Notes: generated from the sequence alone by a model not told the origin. Positions 53,775-62,403 are shown, numbered from the stretch's first letter. The stretch is DNA of 64,000 nt from Verrucomicrobiales bacterium (GCA_029212615.1 JARGPJ010000003.1:248001-312000), one strand, 5' to 3'. Made by a program: numbers and translations.

Positions 53775-54941
53775 ATGAATTTCAATGATTCAAGAGATCA
53801 CCTCGATTCGTTCGACCTCTCCACCCCTGAAAAGCAACGCTACGCGAGGCACCTGACCATTCCCGATGTCGGGATCGAGGGCCAGAAAAAGCTCAAAGCA
53901 GCCAAAGTTCTTTGCATCGGAGCCGGAGGTCTAGGCTCCCCCATCGCGATGTATCTGGCCGCTGCCGGTGTGGGGGAAATCGGGATCGTAGATTTTGATA
54001 TCGTCGACTTTTCCAACCTCCAGCGCCAGATTATCCACGGAAGCAGCGATGTCGGGAAGAAAAAGATCGTCTCGGCGACGGAGCGGCTTTCAGAGATCAA
54101 TCCCGAGGTTGTTGTCCGAACTTACGACACCCGTCTCAGCGATGAAAATGCGGCAGAGATCGCCGAACCCTACGATATCATTATCGATGGAACCGACAAT
54201 TTTGAGACCCGCTACTTGAGCAATGATCTCGCCGTCCTCACCGGCAAACCGAATGTCTATGGATCAATCTTTCGATTTGAGGGACAGGTCTCCGTTTTTG
54301 CCCCTCACCTCGGAGGTCCCTGCTACCGCTGCCTCTTCCCCACCCCGCCTGAACCGGGAGAAGTCCCCGGCTGCGCAGAAGGTGGAGTCCTCGGAGTGCT
54401 TCCCGGAATCGTGGGGTGCCTTCAAACCAACGAGGCGATCAAACTCATTCTCGGTATTGGTGAACCTCTCATCAACCGGCTCGTCCATTTTGACGCCCTT
54501 GCCTTTCGCTTTCGCGAGATCAAGTTGAAACGCGACCCTGAGTGTGCGATCTGCGGAGAGAATCCCACGATCACTGAACTCAAAAATATAGAATTTGCCT
54601 GCGACATGAACGACACCCCGACCTTAAAAGAAATTGATGTTCACGAGCTGAGAATTCGTCTCGAAAAGCCGGAACCCTTTGTTCTTCTTGATGTTCGTGA
54701 GCCGGCCGAAATTGAAGTCGCCAAGCTTCCCGGTTCCATTGTCATACCGCTAGGTGAACTTCCCCACCGTCTCGACGAACTGAATGCCTCCGCAGAAACC
54801 ATTATTCACTGCAAAGCAGGAGGCCGCAGCGCAAAAGCTCTCGCGATTTTGATCGAAGCCGGCTTCTCAGATGCCTGCCATGTTCAGGGAGGCATCAATG
54901 CCTGGTCGACTGAAATTGATGCGACCGTTCCGCTCTACTAG
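53775..54941 (+). CDS. moeB: MoeB/ThiF-type adenylyltransferase fused to rhodanese
   Basis: 388 residues from ATG 53775; the frame is open further upstream but overlaps the HtrA leader. The ThiF/MoeB domain has RYARHLTIPDVGIEGQKKLK, the nucleotide motif CIGAGGLGSPIAMYLAAAG and zinc-type cysteines CYRC and CAIC. A C-terminal rhodanese domain (about 285-388) has the active-site loop HCKAGGRSAKAL. Such fusions adenylate a ubiquitin-like sulfur carrier (MoaD, ThiS or similar) and may supply sulfur. It is followed 9 bp later by a Trm112-like gene. The sulfur carrier is not in the window. Confidence 0.9.
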   Translation: MNFNDSRDHLDSFDLSTPEKQRYARHLTIPDVGIEGQKKLKAAKVLCIGAGGLGSPIAMYLAAAGVGEIGIVDFDIVDFSNLQRQIIHGSSDVGKKKIVSATERLSEINPEVVVRTYDTRLSDENAAEIAEPYDIIIDGTDNFETRYLSNDLAVLTGKPNVYGSIFRFEGQVSVFAPHLGGPCYRCLFPTPPEPGEVPGCAEGGVLGVLPGIVGCLQTNEAIKLILGIGEPLINRLVHFDALAFRFREIKLKRDPECAICGENPTITELKNIEFACDMNDTPTLKEIDVHELRIRLEKPEPFVLLDVREPAEIEVAKLPGSIVIPLGELPHRLDELNASAETIIHCKAGGRSAKALAILIEAGFSDACHVQGGINAWSTEIDATVPLY

Positions 54942-54950
54942 GTTCAGCCC

Positions 54951-55166
54951 ATGTCCCGCCCTCTCTCTCCTCAGGTCGAAGCACTTCTGCGATGCCCACA
55001 CACCCGGCAGCCACTTCACTTCGCCGACGCTGACAAGCTAAACGCTTTTCAAGGCAACTTCCCTGAAGGTGCCTGGATCACCGCGGACGGTTCCCGGGCT
55101 TATCCGGTTCGGGAGGGCTTCGCCATCCTTGTTCCCGATGAAGCAGAGGTGATCAACTCAGATTGA
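54951..55166 (+). CDS. Trm112-like small protein
   Basis: 71 residues: LLRCPHTRQPLHFA near the N-terminus and SRAYPVREGFAILVPDEAEV at the C-terminus, the conserved ends of the Trm112/UPF0434 family. Eukaryotic Trm112 activates methyltransferases; the bacterial role is less certain. The gene is 9 bp after moeB and its 3' end overlaps the convergent nadK gene by 9 bp. One cysteine is present where many members have a zinc ribbon. Confidence 0.75.
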   Translation: MSRPLSPQVEALLRCPHTRQPLHFADADKLNAFQGNFPEGAWITADGSRAYPVREGFAILVPDEAEVINSD

Positions 55167-56027
55167 GGTGCCGCTCCAACCGAGCTTTTGATTCAAAATC
55201 CGGTAAAAATCCTGTCCGGGAAGCGAAATGAGAGGTAGCTCAAAGGCAGCCCGGCGCATCCTGACTTTCGCGGGCTTGGAAATCGAGGCGACCAATTCAC
55301 CGTCAACCATCAGGGCAAGATCATCCCGTTGTTCGGGAGCGTTGAAGACAAGCTGGCTTCGACCATCAACCACGAGGGGCCGGTTCGCCAGCGCATGGGG
55401 GCAGATGGGGGTGATAATAAAAACGTCAGCATCCGGATCGACCAGTGGTCCACCCGCTGAAAGGGAATAGGCAGTCGACCCTGTCGGTGTCGAGAGAATC
55501 AATCCATCCCCTGAGTAACGGTTCGCAAATTTTCCATTGATATGCGCTTCGACGTGGATCCCCCGCGCATCGACTCCCCGGCAGAGAAGGATTTCGTTCA
55601 GGGCAAAGAAAGTCTCCTTCACCTCACCCTCTGCTTCGAACTCTCCCTCAATCAACACCCGGTGACTCGACTCGTATGCGCCCGTCGTGATCGCCTCCAC
55701 CAGTTTCCGGCTTTCCTGGGTCGTTGCACAGGTCATGAAACCCAGCGTCCCCGTGTTAATCGCCGCAATCGGCTTCACCTTTTCCTGAAGCTGCCGCAGA
55801 ACCCAGAGAATCGTTCCGTCACCGCCGAGGACGACGAGGAGATCAACCTGATCACTGAGTTCCTCGAAAGAAACCCCTTCGACATTGCCGAGAAGAACGG
55901 CCGTCTCCCTTTCAAAAAAGAGAGGAACCTCGTGCTCACCAAATTGATCGATGAGATCGCGAAGGAGGTCTTTGGCGCCCTTCTTGGAAGGGTTCGCAAT
56001 GATTCCTACTCGGGGTGTTTCAGCCAT
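55158..56027 (-). CDS. nadK: NAD kinase
   Basis: 289 residues. Signatures are RVGIIANPSKKGAKDLL, the LVVLGGDGTILWVLRQ diacylglycerol-kinase-like motif, NEILLCRGV, and TPTGSTAYSLSAGGP. NadK phosphorylates NAD+ to NADP+ with ATP or polyphosphate. The gene begins 22 bp before the end of tlyA, so the two overlap on the same strand and are probably co-transcribed, a frequent order. It converges with the Trm112-like gene. Confidence 0.95.
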   Translation of the reverse strand: MAETPRVGIIANPSKKGAKDLLRDLIDQFGEHEVPLFFERETAVLLGNVEGVSFEELSDQVDLLVVLGGDGTILWVLRQLQEKVKPIAAINTGTLGFMTCATTQESRKLVEAITTGAYESSHRVLIEGEFEAEGEVKETFFALNEILLCRGVDARGIHVEAHINGKFANRYSGDGLILSTPTGSTAYSLSAGGPLVDPDADVFIITPICPHALANRPLVVDGRSQLVFNAPEQRDDLALMVDGELVASISKPAKVRMRRAAFELPLISLPGQDFYRILNQKLGWSGTSI

Positions 56028-56743
56028 GCCAGAAATTCGATATTACCATCGGTTCCACTGATAGGCGACTGCGTGAGCCCATGCCAGCTTTTTCCCATGC
56101 CGTCGACGAAGCTTCGAATCTTCTCGACCGCTTCTTCGTGAAGTTCAGGCTCACGCACAATGCCACCCTTCCCAATCTGCTCCCTCTTCAATTCAAACTG
56201 CGGTTTGATCAGACAAACGACCGACCCCTCCGGTTTCAACACTGAAAAGACCGGCCCGAGGATCAATGTCAGGGAGATAAAAGACACATCGATAACGACA
56301 AGATCGACTTTTTCGGGCAGATCCTCTTCGGTGAGATAGCGAATATTAATCCCCTCGCGGGAAACGACTCTTTCGTCGCTGCGGATTTTCCAGGCGAGTT
56401 GATTTCTGCCGACATCGTAGGCGTAAACCCGCTTTGCCCCCCGTTGCAGAGCACAATCAGTAAACCCTCCTGTAGAGGCCCCGGCATCCAGCATCACGAT
56501 CCCTTCTGTCTCGACCCCGAATTCATCGAGCGCCTTCTCCAGCTTCAACCCGCCACGGCTGACGAATTTCGGTTTACTCTTGAGAATAATCTCAGCATCC
56601 TCCTCGATCTTCTGTCCCGGCTTGAGGTTTCCGTCAATTCCTTCCACCCGCACCTCACCGGCGAGAATGAGACGCTTCGCCAGTTCGCGCGAATCACAGA
56701 GTCCGCGACGATGAAGCACTATATCGAGTCTTTCTTTTCCCAT
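56006..56743 (-). CDS. tlyA: TlyA-family rRNA 2'-O-methyltransferase
   Basis: 245 residues from ATG 56743; the frame is open further upstream without family features. An S4 RNA-binding domain (MGKERLDIVLHRRGLCDSRE, ILAGEVRVEGI) leads into an FtsJ-like methyltransferase with VMLDAGASTGGFTDCALQRG and VVIDVSFISLTLILGPVF plus CLIKPQFELKREQIGKGG. TlyA methylates C1409 of 16S rRNA and C1920 of 23S rRNA in mycobacteria; some homologues differ. It precedes and overlaps nadK, a common arrangement. Confidence 0.9.
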   Translation of the reverse strand: MGKERLDIVLHRRGLCDSRELAKRLILAGEVRVEGIDGNLKPGQKIEEDAEIILKSKPKFVSRGGLKLEKALDEFGVETEGIVMLDAGASTGGFTDCALQRGAKRVYAYDVGRNQLAWKIRSDERVVSREGINIRYLTEEDLPEKVDLVVIDVSFISLTLILGPVFSVLKPEGSVVCLIKPQFELKREQIGKGGIVREPELHEEAVEKIRSFVDGMGKSWHGLTQSPISGTDGNIEFLAWLKHPE

Positions 56744-56898
56744 GAAAACGGTAAATCCGAACGGAAGACCGCTCACAGTCAAAACAGAACCCTGATACCG
56801 CAAATATTCAACCGGTGGGATCAAGATACGAAATCTGACATAATCGTCAGTCCGAAAACATCGACAAATGCTTCAGATTCATTAACCATCATCCCGTC

Positions 56899-57516
56899 AT
56901 GTTTCGTTACCTCCTTATCGGCTTCTCCCAGGTCATGTTTCTCATCTCGATTCACGGGGAGAATGCTTCTCCCGCCAACGACTGGATCTCCTCACCCGGA
57001 CAATGGAAGGAGCTATATGCCGGCGATGCCATTCTGCTCGAATCGAGCGACCCGCCTCACGCGAAAGGCTCCAGGTATGCCGCCACGGCAGCGATCCTGA
57101 TTGAGGCGTCCGTAGAAGAGGTCTGGAATGTGATCAATGACCAGGAAAGAGCCCCGGGCTACCTCAAATCGCTCCTCAGTTCAAAATCACTGGAAGATCA
57201 CGATACCTATTCTCTTCTCGAGCAGGAGGTTAAAGTAGGTTTTCACAAAGTGAAATACGTCGTCAGGCACATGCCTGAGCCGCAAACCTCGATTCATTTT
57301 CAGCGGGTCAGTGGCGACCTGAAAGAAATGGCCGGCTTTTGGCGCTTTATCTCTGTGAAAGGAAGCGCGGACACAAGGACACTTCTGATCTACCAACTCA
57401 GCTTAACGCCCGATTTTCCCGTCCCGCCTTTTCTCGTCAAAAAGTCGCTCACAGAAAACCTCCCCGACACCCTGCATGCGGTAAACGATGAGGTCCTGCG
57501 TCTGCGGAATTCCTAG
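56899..57516 (+). CDS. Exported SRPBCC/START-like protein
   Basis: 205 residues with an N-terminal hydrophobic segment (MFRYLLIGFSQVMFLISIHG). The rest follows the polyketide-cyclase/START-like fold: ATAAILIEASVEEVWNVIND, QERAPGYLKSLLSSKSLED, then VGFHKVKYVVRHMPEP, RTLLIYQLSLTPDFPVPPFL and a final helix. Such domains bind hydrophobic ligands. The ligand is unknown. It stands alone between tlyA and the DUF1080 gene, divergent from tlyA. Confidence 0.75.
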   Translation: MFRYLLIGFSQVMFLISIHGENASPANDWISSPGQWKELYAGDAILLESSDPPHAKGSRYAATAAILIEASVEEVWNVINDQERAPGYLKSLLSSKSLEDHDTYSLLEQEVKVGFHKVKYVVRHMPEPQTSIHFQRVSGDLKEMAGFWRFISVKGSADTRTLLIYQLSLTPDFPVPPFLVKKSLTENLPDTLHAVNDEVLRLRNS

Positions 57517-57570
57517 CTCGCCAACGCCCCCTTGTTTGAATGGCAGGGCGCGGCAAACACGGCCGGAAAA

Positions 57571-58275
57571 TCAGTCCAGTGACCTGATTTTGAGATTGCG
57601 GTAGGAAACCACATTCCCGTGGTCCTGAAGAGTAATGTGTCCCTTCGTCGGCTTACCGAAATTAGGGAATTTTGAAAACTTGCTGGCAGCGACCTTTTCA
57701 TCCCAATCAGCGGAGCCTTTCACGTACTCGACATACTTAGTGCCGTTCATGTAGTGCTCACACTTCTCAGGAGTGATGACGAGACGAACCGTGTTCCACT
57801 CACCGGGAGGGTTTGTCGTGTCGACTTCAGCGGGATAGAGCTGATAGAGCCAACCGGCCTTCTGAGGGTCTTTTCCCGCTGAGTTATCCTGAATTTGCAT
57901 CTCAGGACCGGTCTGCCAGGGCTTCGCCTCAGTCTCAAGGACATGAAACATAAGACCACTGTTCCCGCCTTCAGAGATATTGAAATCAAACTCCATCTCA
58001 AAGGCTCCGTATTGCTCTTTGGTAATAATGTCTCCTCCACCCTTTTCGGTAAGAGTAATCACACCGTCCTTCTCCACCCACTTGTCGCTGAGATCCTCTG
58101 CCTGGTAATTTCTAAAATCGGCGAGGCTAAGCTCAGTCCAATCAATCGAGGCAGCAGCCGTTTCCTCCGGCTTTTTTTTCTCATCCTGAGAATCCCCGGA
58201 AGCGGCAGGCTTCTCACAGGATGAGAGCGAAAAGAGGGCCACTATTGCGCTAGAAAAAAGAATCGATTGTTTCAT
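57571..58275 (-). CDS. DUF1080 lipoprotein (3-keto-glycoside hydrolase type)
   Basis: 234 residues with a lipoprotein signal (MKQSILFSSAIVALFSLSSC). The DUF1080 (3-keto-disaccharide hydrolase) fold is visible: DWTELSLADFRNYQAE, WVEKDGVITLTEKGGGDIIT, FEMEFDFNISEGGNSGLMFH, MQIQDNSAGKDPQKAGWLYQ, and the C-terminal GHITLQDHGNVVSYRNLKIR. These proteins are concanavalin-like; some cleave glycosides after 3-keto oxidation. It is divergent from a sulfatase gene with only 40 bp between the chosen starts, so they may share a control region. Confidence 0.85.
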   Translation of the reverse strand: MKQSILFSSAIVALFSLSSCEKPAASGDSQDEKKKPEETAAASIDWTELSLADFRNYQAEDLSDKWVEKDGVITLTEKGGGDIITKEQYGAFEMEFDFNISEGGNSGLMFHVLETEAKPWQTGPEMQIQDNSAGKDPQKAGWLYQLYPAEVDTTNPPGEWNTVRLVITPEKCEHYMNGTKYVEYVKGSADWDEKVAASKFSKFPNFGKPTKGHITLQDHGNVVSYRNLKIRSLD

Positions 58276-58315
58276 TCCCGCGACGTATCACTTTTCGCAT
58301 CAGATGACAAGCCCC

Positions 58316-59728
58316 ATGAAAGCGCTCATTCTCACCCTTGCCCTTGCCTGCTCCCTCACTTTTGCCGGAGAGAACCCCCACATCATTCTTGTGATGTCAG
58401 ATGATCAGGGCTGGGGCCAGACGGGCTATCAGGGACATCCTGACATCAAAACACCACACCTCGACGAAATGGCCGCCAACGGTCTTCGCTTTAACCGCTT
58501 CTACGCCGGTGCATCAACCTGCTCCCCCAGTCGGGCAACCGTCCTTACCGGCCGCTCAAATGACCGGACCGGGGTATACACCCATGGAGCCCCTCTTCGT
58601 CTCCAGGAGAAAACCATCGCCCAGGCGCTGGCGAAGGCGGGCTATGCGACGGGACATTTCGGGAAATGGCATCTGGATGGACTGCGAGGCCCCGGCGTTC
58701 CAGTCCTTGAGACCGACACCCATTCACCCGGTGCCTTCGGATTCGAGCACTGGCTAACCGTCACGAACTACTTTGACATCGATCCCCTCATGGGCCGCAT
58801 GGGTGAATTTGAAGAATTCAAAGGTGATTCTTCAGAGGTCGCCGTGGCTGAAGCCTTAAAATTCATCGAAGAGAAAGCAAAAGAACAACCCACCTTTACC
58901 GTGATCTGGTACGGAACGCCCCACGACCCCATGGTTGCATCCGGGGAAGATCGCGCCCCGTTCTCTCATCTCTCCGAACGAGCCCAAAATCAGTACGGGG
59001 AGATTCTCGCGATGGATCGCAGCATCGGAACCCTGCGCTCAACACTCCGCGATCTGGAAATCGCCGACAACACGCTGATCTGGTTCTGCAGTGACAACGG
59101 CGGGTTGAAAGATGTCGGAGAGGGAACCATGGGTGGCTTGCGCGAATCGAAGGGCACGATGTATGAAGGCGGGCTTCGGGTTCCCGGCATCATCGAGTGG
59201 CCCGCTCAAATCACCGAAGGCATGATCACCGAATTCCCGGCCGGCACCGTTGACATCTTTCCCACCGTCGCCGAAATCGTCGGGCTACCGGAGGAAGCAC
59301 GGCTTCAGCCGCAAGACGGCCAGAGTATTCTTCCCGTGATACGCGGAGAGAAGGTCAAACGGGCAGCAGCCCTCCCCTTTCGTCATAACGATCGGGGTGT
59401 TCTCATTCGGGAGCGCTTCAAGCTGCTTTTTCAAGGCGGCAAATACGAGCTTTACAACCTCGTCAAAGACCCTGCCGAAACGACCAACCTCATCGAATCC
59501 AATCTCAAGATTGCGAAGAGCATGAAATCTCAGTGGGCGAAATGGAACGCCACGGTTGAAGCCTCTGATGCCGGCGCTGACTACCCGGAAGGAAGTGTCA
59601 CCCCCGATCAGCCGGAGCGACGTTTCTGGTATGAAGATGAAAGTTACGATTCTTACATCGAACAGTTTAAATCCCGCCCCGAATACAGTGACTGGCTCAA
59701 AAAGCATGAGCGACACTTGAAAAAGTAG
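58316..59728 (+). CDS. Secreted formylglycine sulfatase
   Basis: 470 residues from ATG 58316 (another ATG at 58304). A signal peptide (MKALILTLALACSLTFAG) precedes PHIILVMSDDQGWGQTGYQG. The formylglycine motif CSPSR begins with Cys69 (STCSPSRATVLTGRSNDR), and FGKWHLDGL and WFCSDNGGLKDVGEG complete the site. It belongs to the type I sulfatases, dependent on Cys-to-FGly maturation. It probably removes sulfate from sulfated polysaccharides outside the cytoplasm. It is divergent from the DUF1080 lipoprotein gene. Confidence 0.93.
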   Translation: MKALILTLALACSLTFAGENPHIILVMSDDQGWGQTGYQGHPDIKTPHLDEMAANGLRFNRFYAGASTCSPSRATVLTGRSNDRTGVYTHGAPLRLQEKTIAQALAKAGYATGHFGKWHLDGLRGPGVPVLETDTHSPGAFGFEHWLTVTNYFDIDPLMGRMGEFEEFKGDSSEVAVAEALKFIEEKAKEQPTFTVIWYGTPHDPMVASGEDRAPFSHLSERAQNQYGEILAMDRSIGTLRSTLRDLEIADNTLIWFCSDNGGLKDVGEGTMGGLRESKGTMYEGGLRVPGIIEWPAQITEGMITEFPAGTVDIFPTVAEIVGLPEEARLQPQDGQSILPVIRGEKVKRAAALPFRHNDRGVLIRERFKLLFQGGKYELYNLVKDPAETTNLIESNLKIAKSMKSQWAKWNATVEASDAGADYPEGSVTPDQPERRFWYEDESYDSYIEQFKSRPEYSDWLKKHERHLKK

Positions 59729-59881
59729 AGCTCATCGGATCATTGCCGGAAGATAGTTTTAGCTGAGATTCCAGCTCGATTCGCAGCAGCAGGATCCAGT
59801 CCTGAAACTAATTTCGTGCCCCTCTGTGAGCCTCCCTTCAACGATCACTTGATCGCCCCTTCTTTCGGTCAATCATGTCCC

Positions 59882-60982
59882 ATGCCCATCTCGATCACGC
59901 TTCCTAAATGGTATGACCTTCACACTCACTTCCGCCAGGGGGAGAATGTGAAGCACTACATTGCCGATCACCTCGCGATGGGATGCGCCGGCGCTCTTGC
60001 GATGCCGAACACGAAGCCCCCGGTTTCCGCGATCACAGGGCCAAAGAGCGATTCCGCGTGGACGATCAAAGCCTATCGCGAAGATTTAATCTCAGCCGGG
60101 GGGGACCTTTTCGATCATCTCATCACCCCGCTCTACCTCACCCGCGAGACGACACCGGCAATGATCGCCGAAGGCGCTGCCTCCGGCTTGTTACAGGCAG
60201 CAAAGTATTACCCGCCCCATGGAACGACGAACTCCGAACACGGTGTTCCCATCGAAGAATGGATCGGCAGCGACGTGCTTCGTGCGATGGAGGATAATGA
60301 AGTGATCCTCTGCATTCACGGAGAGCAACACGGCCTGGAAGGTCCGGAGTATTTTGACAGCAATCAGACCGCCGAGTCCTTTTTTTACTTCAACCGGCTT
60401 CCCCGACTTCTTGAAGCGCATCCCAAACTCAAGATTGTCTGTGAGCACATCACGACCGAGGCAGCCGCGAGCTTCGTTTCCCAGGCACCTTCGCATGTCG
60501 GCGCGACCATCACTCCGCAGCACCTGCTCTACACGATGGGACATCTCGTTCAGGGATTGAAATATCACCTCTATTGCCTTCCCCTGGTCAAGTTCCAGCG
60601 CGATCGGGCCGCTCTGCGATCCGCCGTGACCGAGCCGGGTCAGGACAAATTTTTTGCCGGCACCGATAGCGCTCCCCATACCTCCAAGATGACGGAATGT
60701 GGCTGTGCCGCCGGATGCTATACCGGAGGCTGTGCCCCCCAACTCTACGCAATGGCCTTCGAGGAAGCCGGAGCACAGCTGGAAACAGCGGGCGGGATCG
60801 CTGCATTCACCCGCTTTCTCAGCACGAACGGCCCCGCTTTCTACGGTTTCGCCCCGTCGAAGGAAACCTTCACTCTCACCAAAGAACCGTCTACTACGAC
60901 GGTCTTTGAGACAAAAGAGGGACCCGTGACGCCTCTGCCATCGGGTCTCGGGATGGAAATGTCGTGGAGTCTTAAATCCTGA
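59882..60982 (+). CDS. pyrC: Dihydroorotase PyrC (class II)
   Basis: 366 residues from ATG 59882; the frame is open 22 codons further upstream with no family match. The metal site has YDLHTHFRQGENVKHY and the carbamylated lysine in QAAKYYPPHGTTNSEHG. CIHGEQ, VCEHITTEAAASFV and FAGTDSAPHTSKMTECGCAA follow. The enzyme closes N-carbamoyl-aspartate to dihydroorotate in pyrimidine synthesis. The length suits the class II type. The gene is followed 69 bp later by tRNA-Ala, whose promoter-like sequence starts inside its end. Confidence 0.93.
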   Translation: MPISITLPKWYDLHTHFRQGENVKHYIADHLAMGCAGALAMPNTKPPVSAITGPKSDSAWTIKAYREDLISAGGDLFDHLITPLYLTRETTPAMIAEGAASGLLQAAKYYPPHGTTNSEHGVPIEEWIGSDVLRAMEDNEVILCIHGEQHGLEGPEYFDSNQTAESFFYFNRLPRLLEAHPKLKIVCEHITTEAAASFVSQAPSHVGATITPQHLLYTMGHLVQGLKYHLYCLPLVKFQRDRAALRSAVTEPGQDKFFAGTDSAPHTSKMTECGCAAGCYTGGCAPQLYAMAFEEAGAQLETAGGIAAFTRFLSTNGPAFYGFAPSKETFTLTKEPSTTTVFETKEGPVTPLPSGLGMEMSWSLKS

Positions 60983-60993
60983 AGAATTTCCGG

Positions 60994-61022
60994 TTGCCCC
61001 GCGCCCATTCTCAAATTAGAAT
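60994..61022 (+). promoter_or_regulatory. Promoter of tRNA-Ala
   Basis: TTGCCC (60994-60999) and TAGAAT (61017-61022) with a 17-bp spacer. Transcription would start near 61029, about 23 nt before the tRNA. It lies just past the pyrC stop. Confidence 0.6.
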
Positions 61023-61051
61023 CCGGCCCTGTCATTTCGACATTCGAATTC

Positions 61052-61124
61052 GGGGCATTAGCTCAGTTGGTAGAGCACCTGCATGGCATGCAGGGGGTCA
61101 GCGGTTCAAATCCGCTATGCTCCA
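61052..61124 (+). tRNA. tRNA-Ala(GGC)
   Basis: 73 nt. The acceptor stem GGGGCAT pairs with ATGCTCC (one G-T pair). The D arm is AGCTCAGTTGGTAGAGC, the anticodon stem-loop CCTGC-ATGGCAT-GCAGG gives anticodon GGC, and the T arm is CAGCGGTTCAAATCCGCT-like. The discriminator is A and no CCA is encoded. Its 3' 40 bp are repeated at 62348-62387, marking an integration site. Confidence 0.95.
61085..61124 (+). repeat. Direct repeat, tRNA-end copy (attL-like)
   Basis: The 3' 40 bp of tRNA-Ala. It is identical to 62348-62387. Integrases of the tyrosine type commonly use tRNA 3' ends in this way. The bases flanking the two copies differ on both sides. Confidence 0.85.
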
Positions 61125-61578
61125 TATATTCTATAAGGGTTTCAGCCGATTCGGGAGAAACCTGTATCACTCAAACTGTATCACTTTTGGTCACCCTGCG
61201 AAGGAATTGTAGGATTTGTCCCACGTGATACTCAAGTCGGGGCTGGATCAGGGTCCGTAAGGGAACTATACCGACACCGCGCTGGATTGTTCAGGGCTCA
61301 TTGCGCGGACAATGTAGAACTCGACCACTACCGGCCCGTAGTCACAATACTCCTATATGTCGGCGGAAGCGCACCCGCCCCCTCCGGTCAGGTAGTTCAT
61401 TTTCACTTCATCGACAGCAGGCTATCACTCAGTAGAGCTATCACCCTTAACTTTTTGGTTTTCGGTGGTCAATTTCATAATTTGTCGAGCGGTGCGGTTC
61501 AGGTTCCTTTTTGCGCGCCTGTCTGATTTCCACCTCATCCGTCGATCCGGGACAGAGTTCGTAATCGTCGGTCTTTGG
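61125..61578. other. Left part of the tRNA-Ala insertion, no gene
   Basis: 454 bp without a convincing gene. GTATCAC occurs twice directly (61164-61170 and 61178-61184, each within CTGTATCAC) and once inverted (61225-61231). This is the kind of short repeat used as integrase arm sites. A 79-codon open frame at 61287-61526 has no family features. Confidence 0.55.
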
Positions 61579-62061
61579 TCATGGAGCCTTGTGTAAGCTT
61601 TTCTTTTTCGCGATGGCTGGTCGGCTCAGTAAAGCGAGGACTTCGCGGGCAACCTTTCCGGGCTCATCCTCATTGGCAAAGCAAATCCGTATAATCTCCT
61701 GCCCTATCGCGGACATTTCCTTAGTCTCGAGATAGCGAGGGGTAAAAGGTTGCTCTTGAGCCAGCGGTAGCAATTCCTGAATCACTTTGGTTAGCTGCTC
61801 GCTATGTCCCATGGCCGCGTCGATCTCCAGCGCGAGCGACGACACCGCTTTATGGTTCTCTACGATTTCGATAAATTTGATTCCTAAAATATCCTCGATG
61901 CGTCGTGCATCAGCGTCCGAAACACTCTTTAAAGTGCCGTTTAAGAGCTTCGTAACCCAGGATTTGCCGAATCCCATCCGTTCTGAGAGTTCAGTCTTCG
62001 TGACCCCTCCCCTTCGTAAGGCGTTATCTATTAGCGCCCTGCAGTTGTTAGTCAGGTCCAT
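61579..62061 (-). CDS. XRE-type helix-turn-helix regulator in the insertion
   Basis: 160 residues from ATG 62061; a frame start at 62085 adds eight. The N-terminal XRE HTH is clear: LRRGGVTKTELSERMGFGKS followed by WVTKLLNGTLKSVSDADARR and IEDILGI. The C-terminal 90 residues are helical and not recognised. It resembles phage or plasmid repressors. It is the only clear gene between the two 40-bp repeats, so it may be the last cargo gene of a decayed integrative element. Confidence 0.75.
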   Translation of the reverse strand: MDLTNNCRALIDNALRRGGVTKTELSERMGFGKSWVTKLLNGTLKSVSDADARRIEDILGIKFIEIVENHKAVSSLALEIDAAMGHSEQLTKVIQELLPLAQEQPFTPRYLETKEMSAIGQEIIRICFANEDEPGKVAREVLALLSRPAIAKKKSLHKAP

Positions 62062-62347
62062 TATGGAAACAGTAGCACCGGCCAAATATCACTTCCAGAT
62101 ATCTTTTCCTTGAAGGGTATTATCCCGCCATCTTAGTAGTTTCTGAAGACGGAACAGGCAAGATATTAGCCTTCCATTTTTCTAATCGGTCTTTGGTTTG
62201 GTCATGGTGCTTCTGTTTCCCTCTTCAGGCCGGCTGATAGCTGGATAACCTTCAGCCCTATCAGGACGGGGTTGTCTCTGTTTTCATCGACGAAGGCTGA
62301 AAAAGCCTTCTGGGACGAGCACAAAATGGCAAGCTCCCGATCGAATC
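62062..62347. other. Right part of the tRNA-Ala insertion, no gene
   Basis: About 285 bp between the HTH gene and the second direct repeat. The only structure seen is a perfect 7-bp hairpin, GAAGGCT (62292-62298) with AGCCTTC (62304-62310), without a T run. No gene or integrase remnant was recognised. Confidence 0.5.
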
Positions 62348-62387
62348 GGCATGCAGGGGGTCAGCGGTTCAAATCCGCTATGCTCCA
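62348..62387 (+). repeat. Direct repeat, distal copy (attR-like)
   Basis: A perfect 40-bp copy of the tRNA-Ala 3' end (61085-61124), lacking the 5' half of the tRNA. It marks the distal end of the insertion. Confidence 0.85.
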
Positions 62388-62403
62388 CGTTTTCGAACAG
62401 CCA

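Larger units (their letters stand above)
61085..62387. mobile_element. Small integrase-less element in tRNA-Ala
   Basis: A 1,263-bp period between two perfect 40-bp copies of the tRNA-Ala 3' end. The content is one XRE HTH gene and non-coding sequence; no integrase, excisionase or replication gene can be seen. It looks like the residue of a larger island after loss of its core, or a very small element moved in trans. Confidence 0.7.

Noticed and set aside
61287-61526. A 79-codon open frame in the tRNA-Ala insertion
   Set aside because: It has no family features and no start signal; treated as chance.
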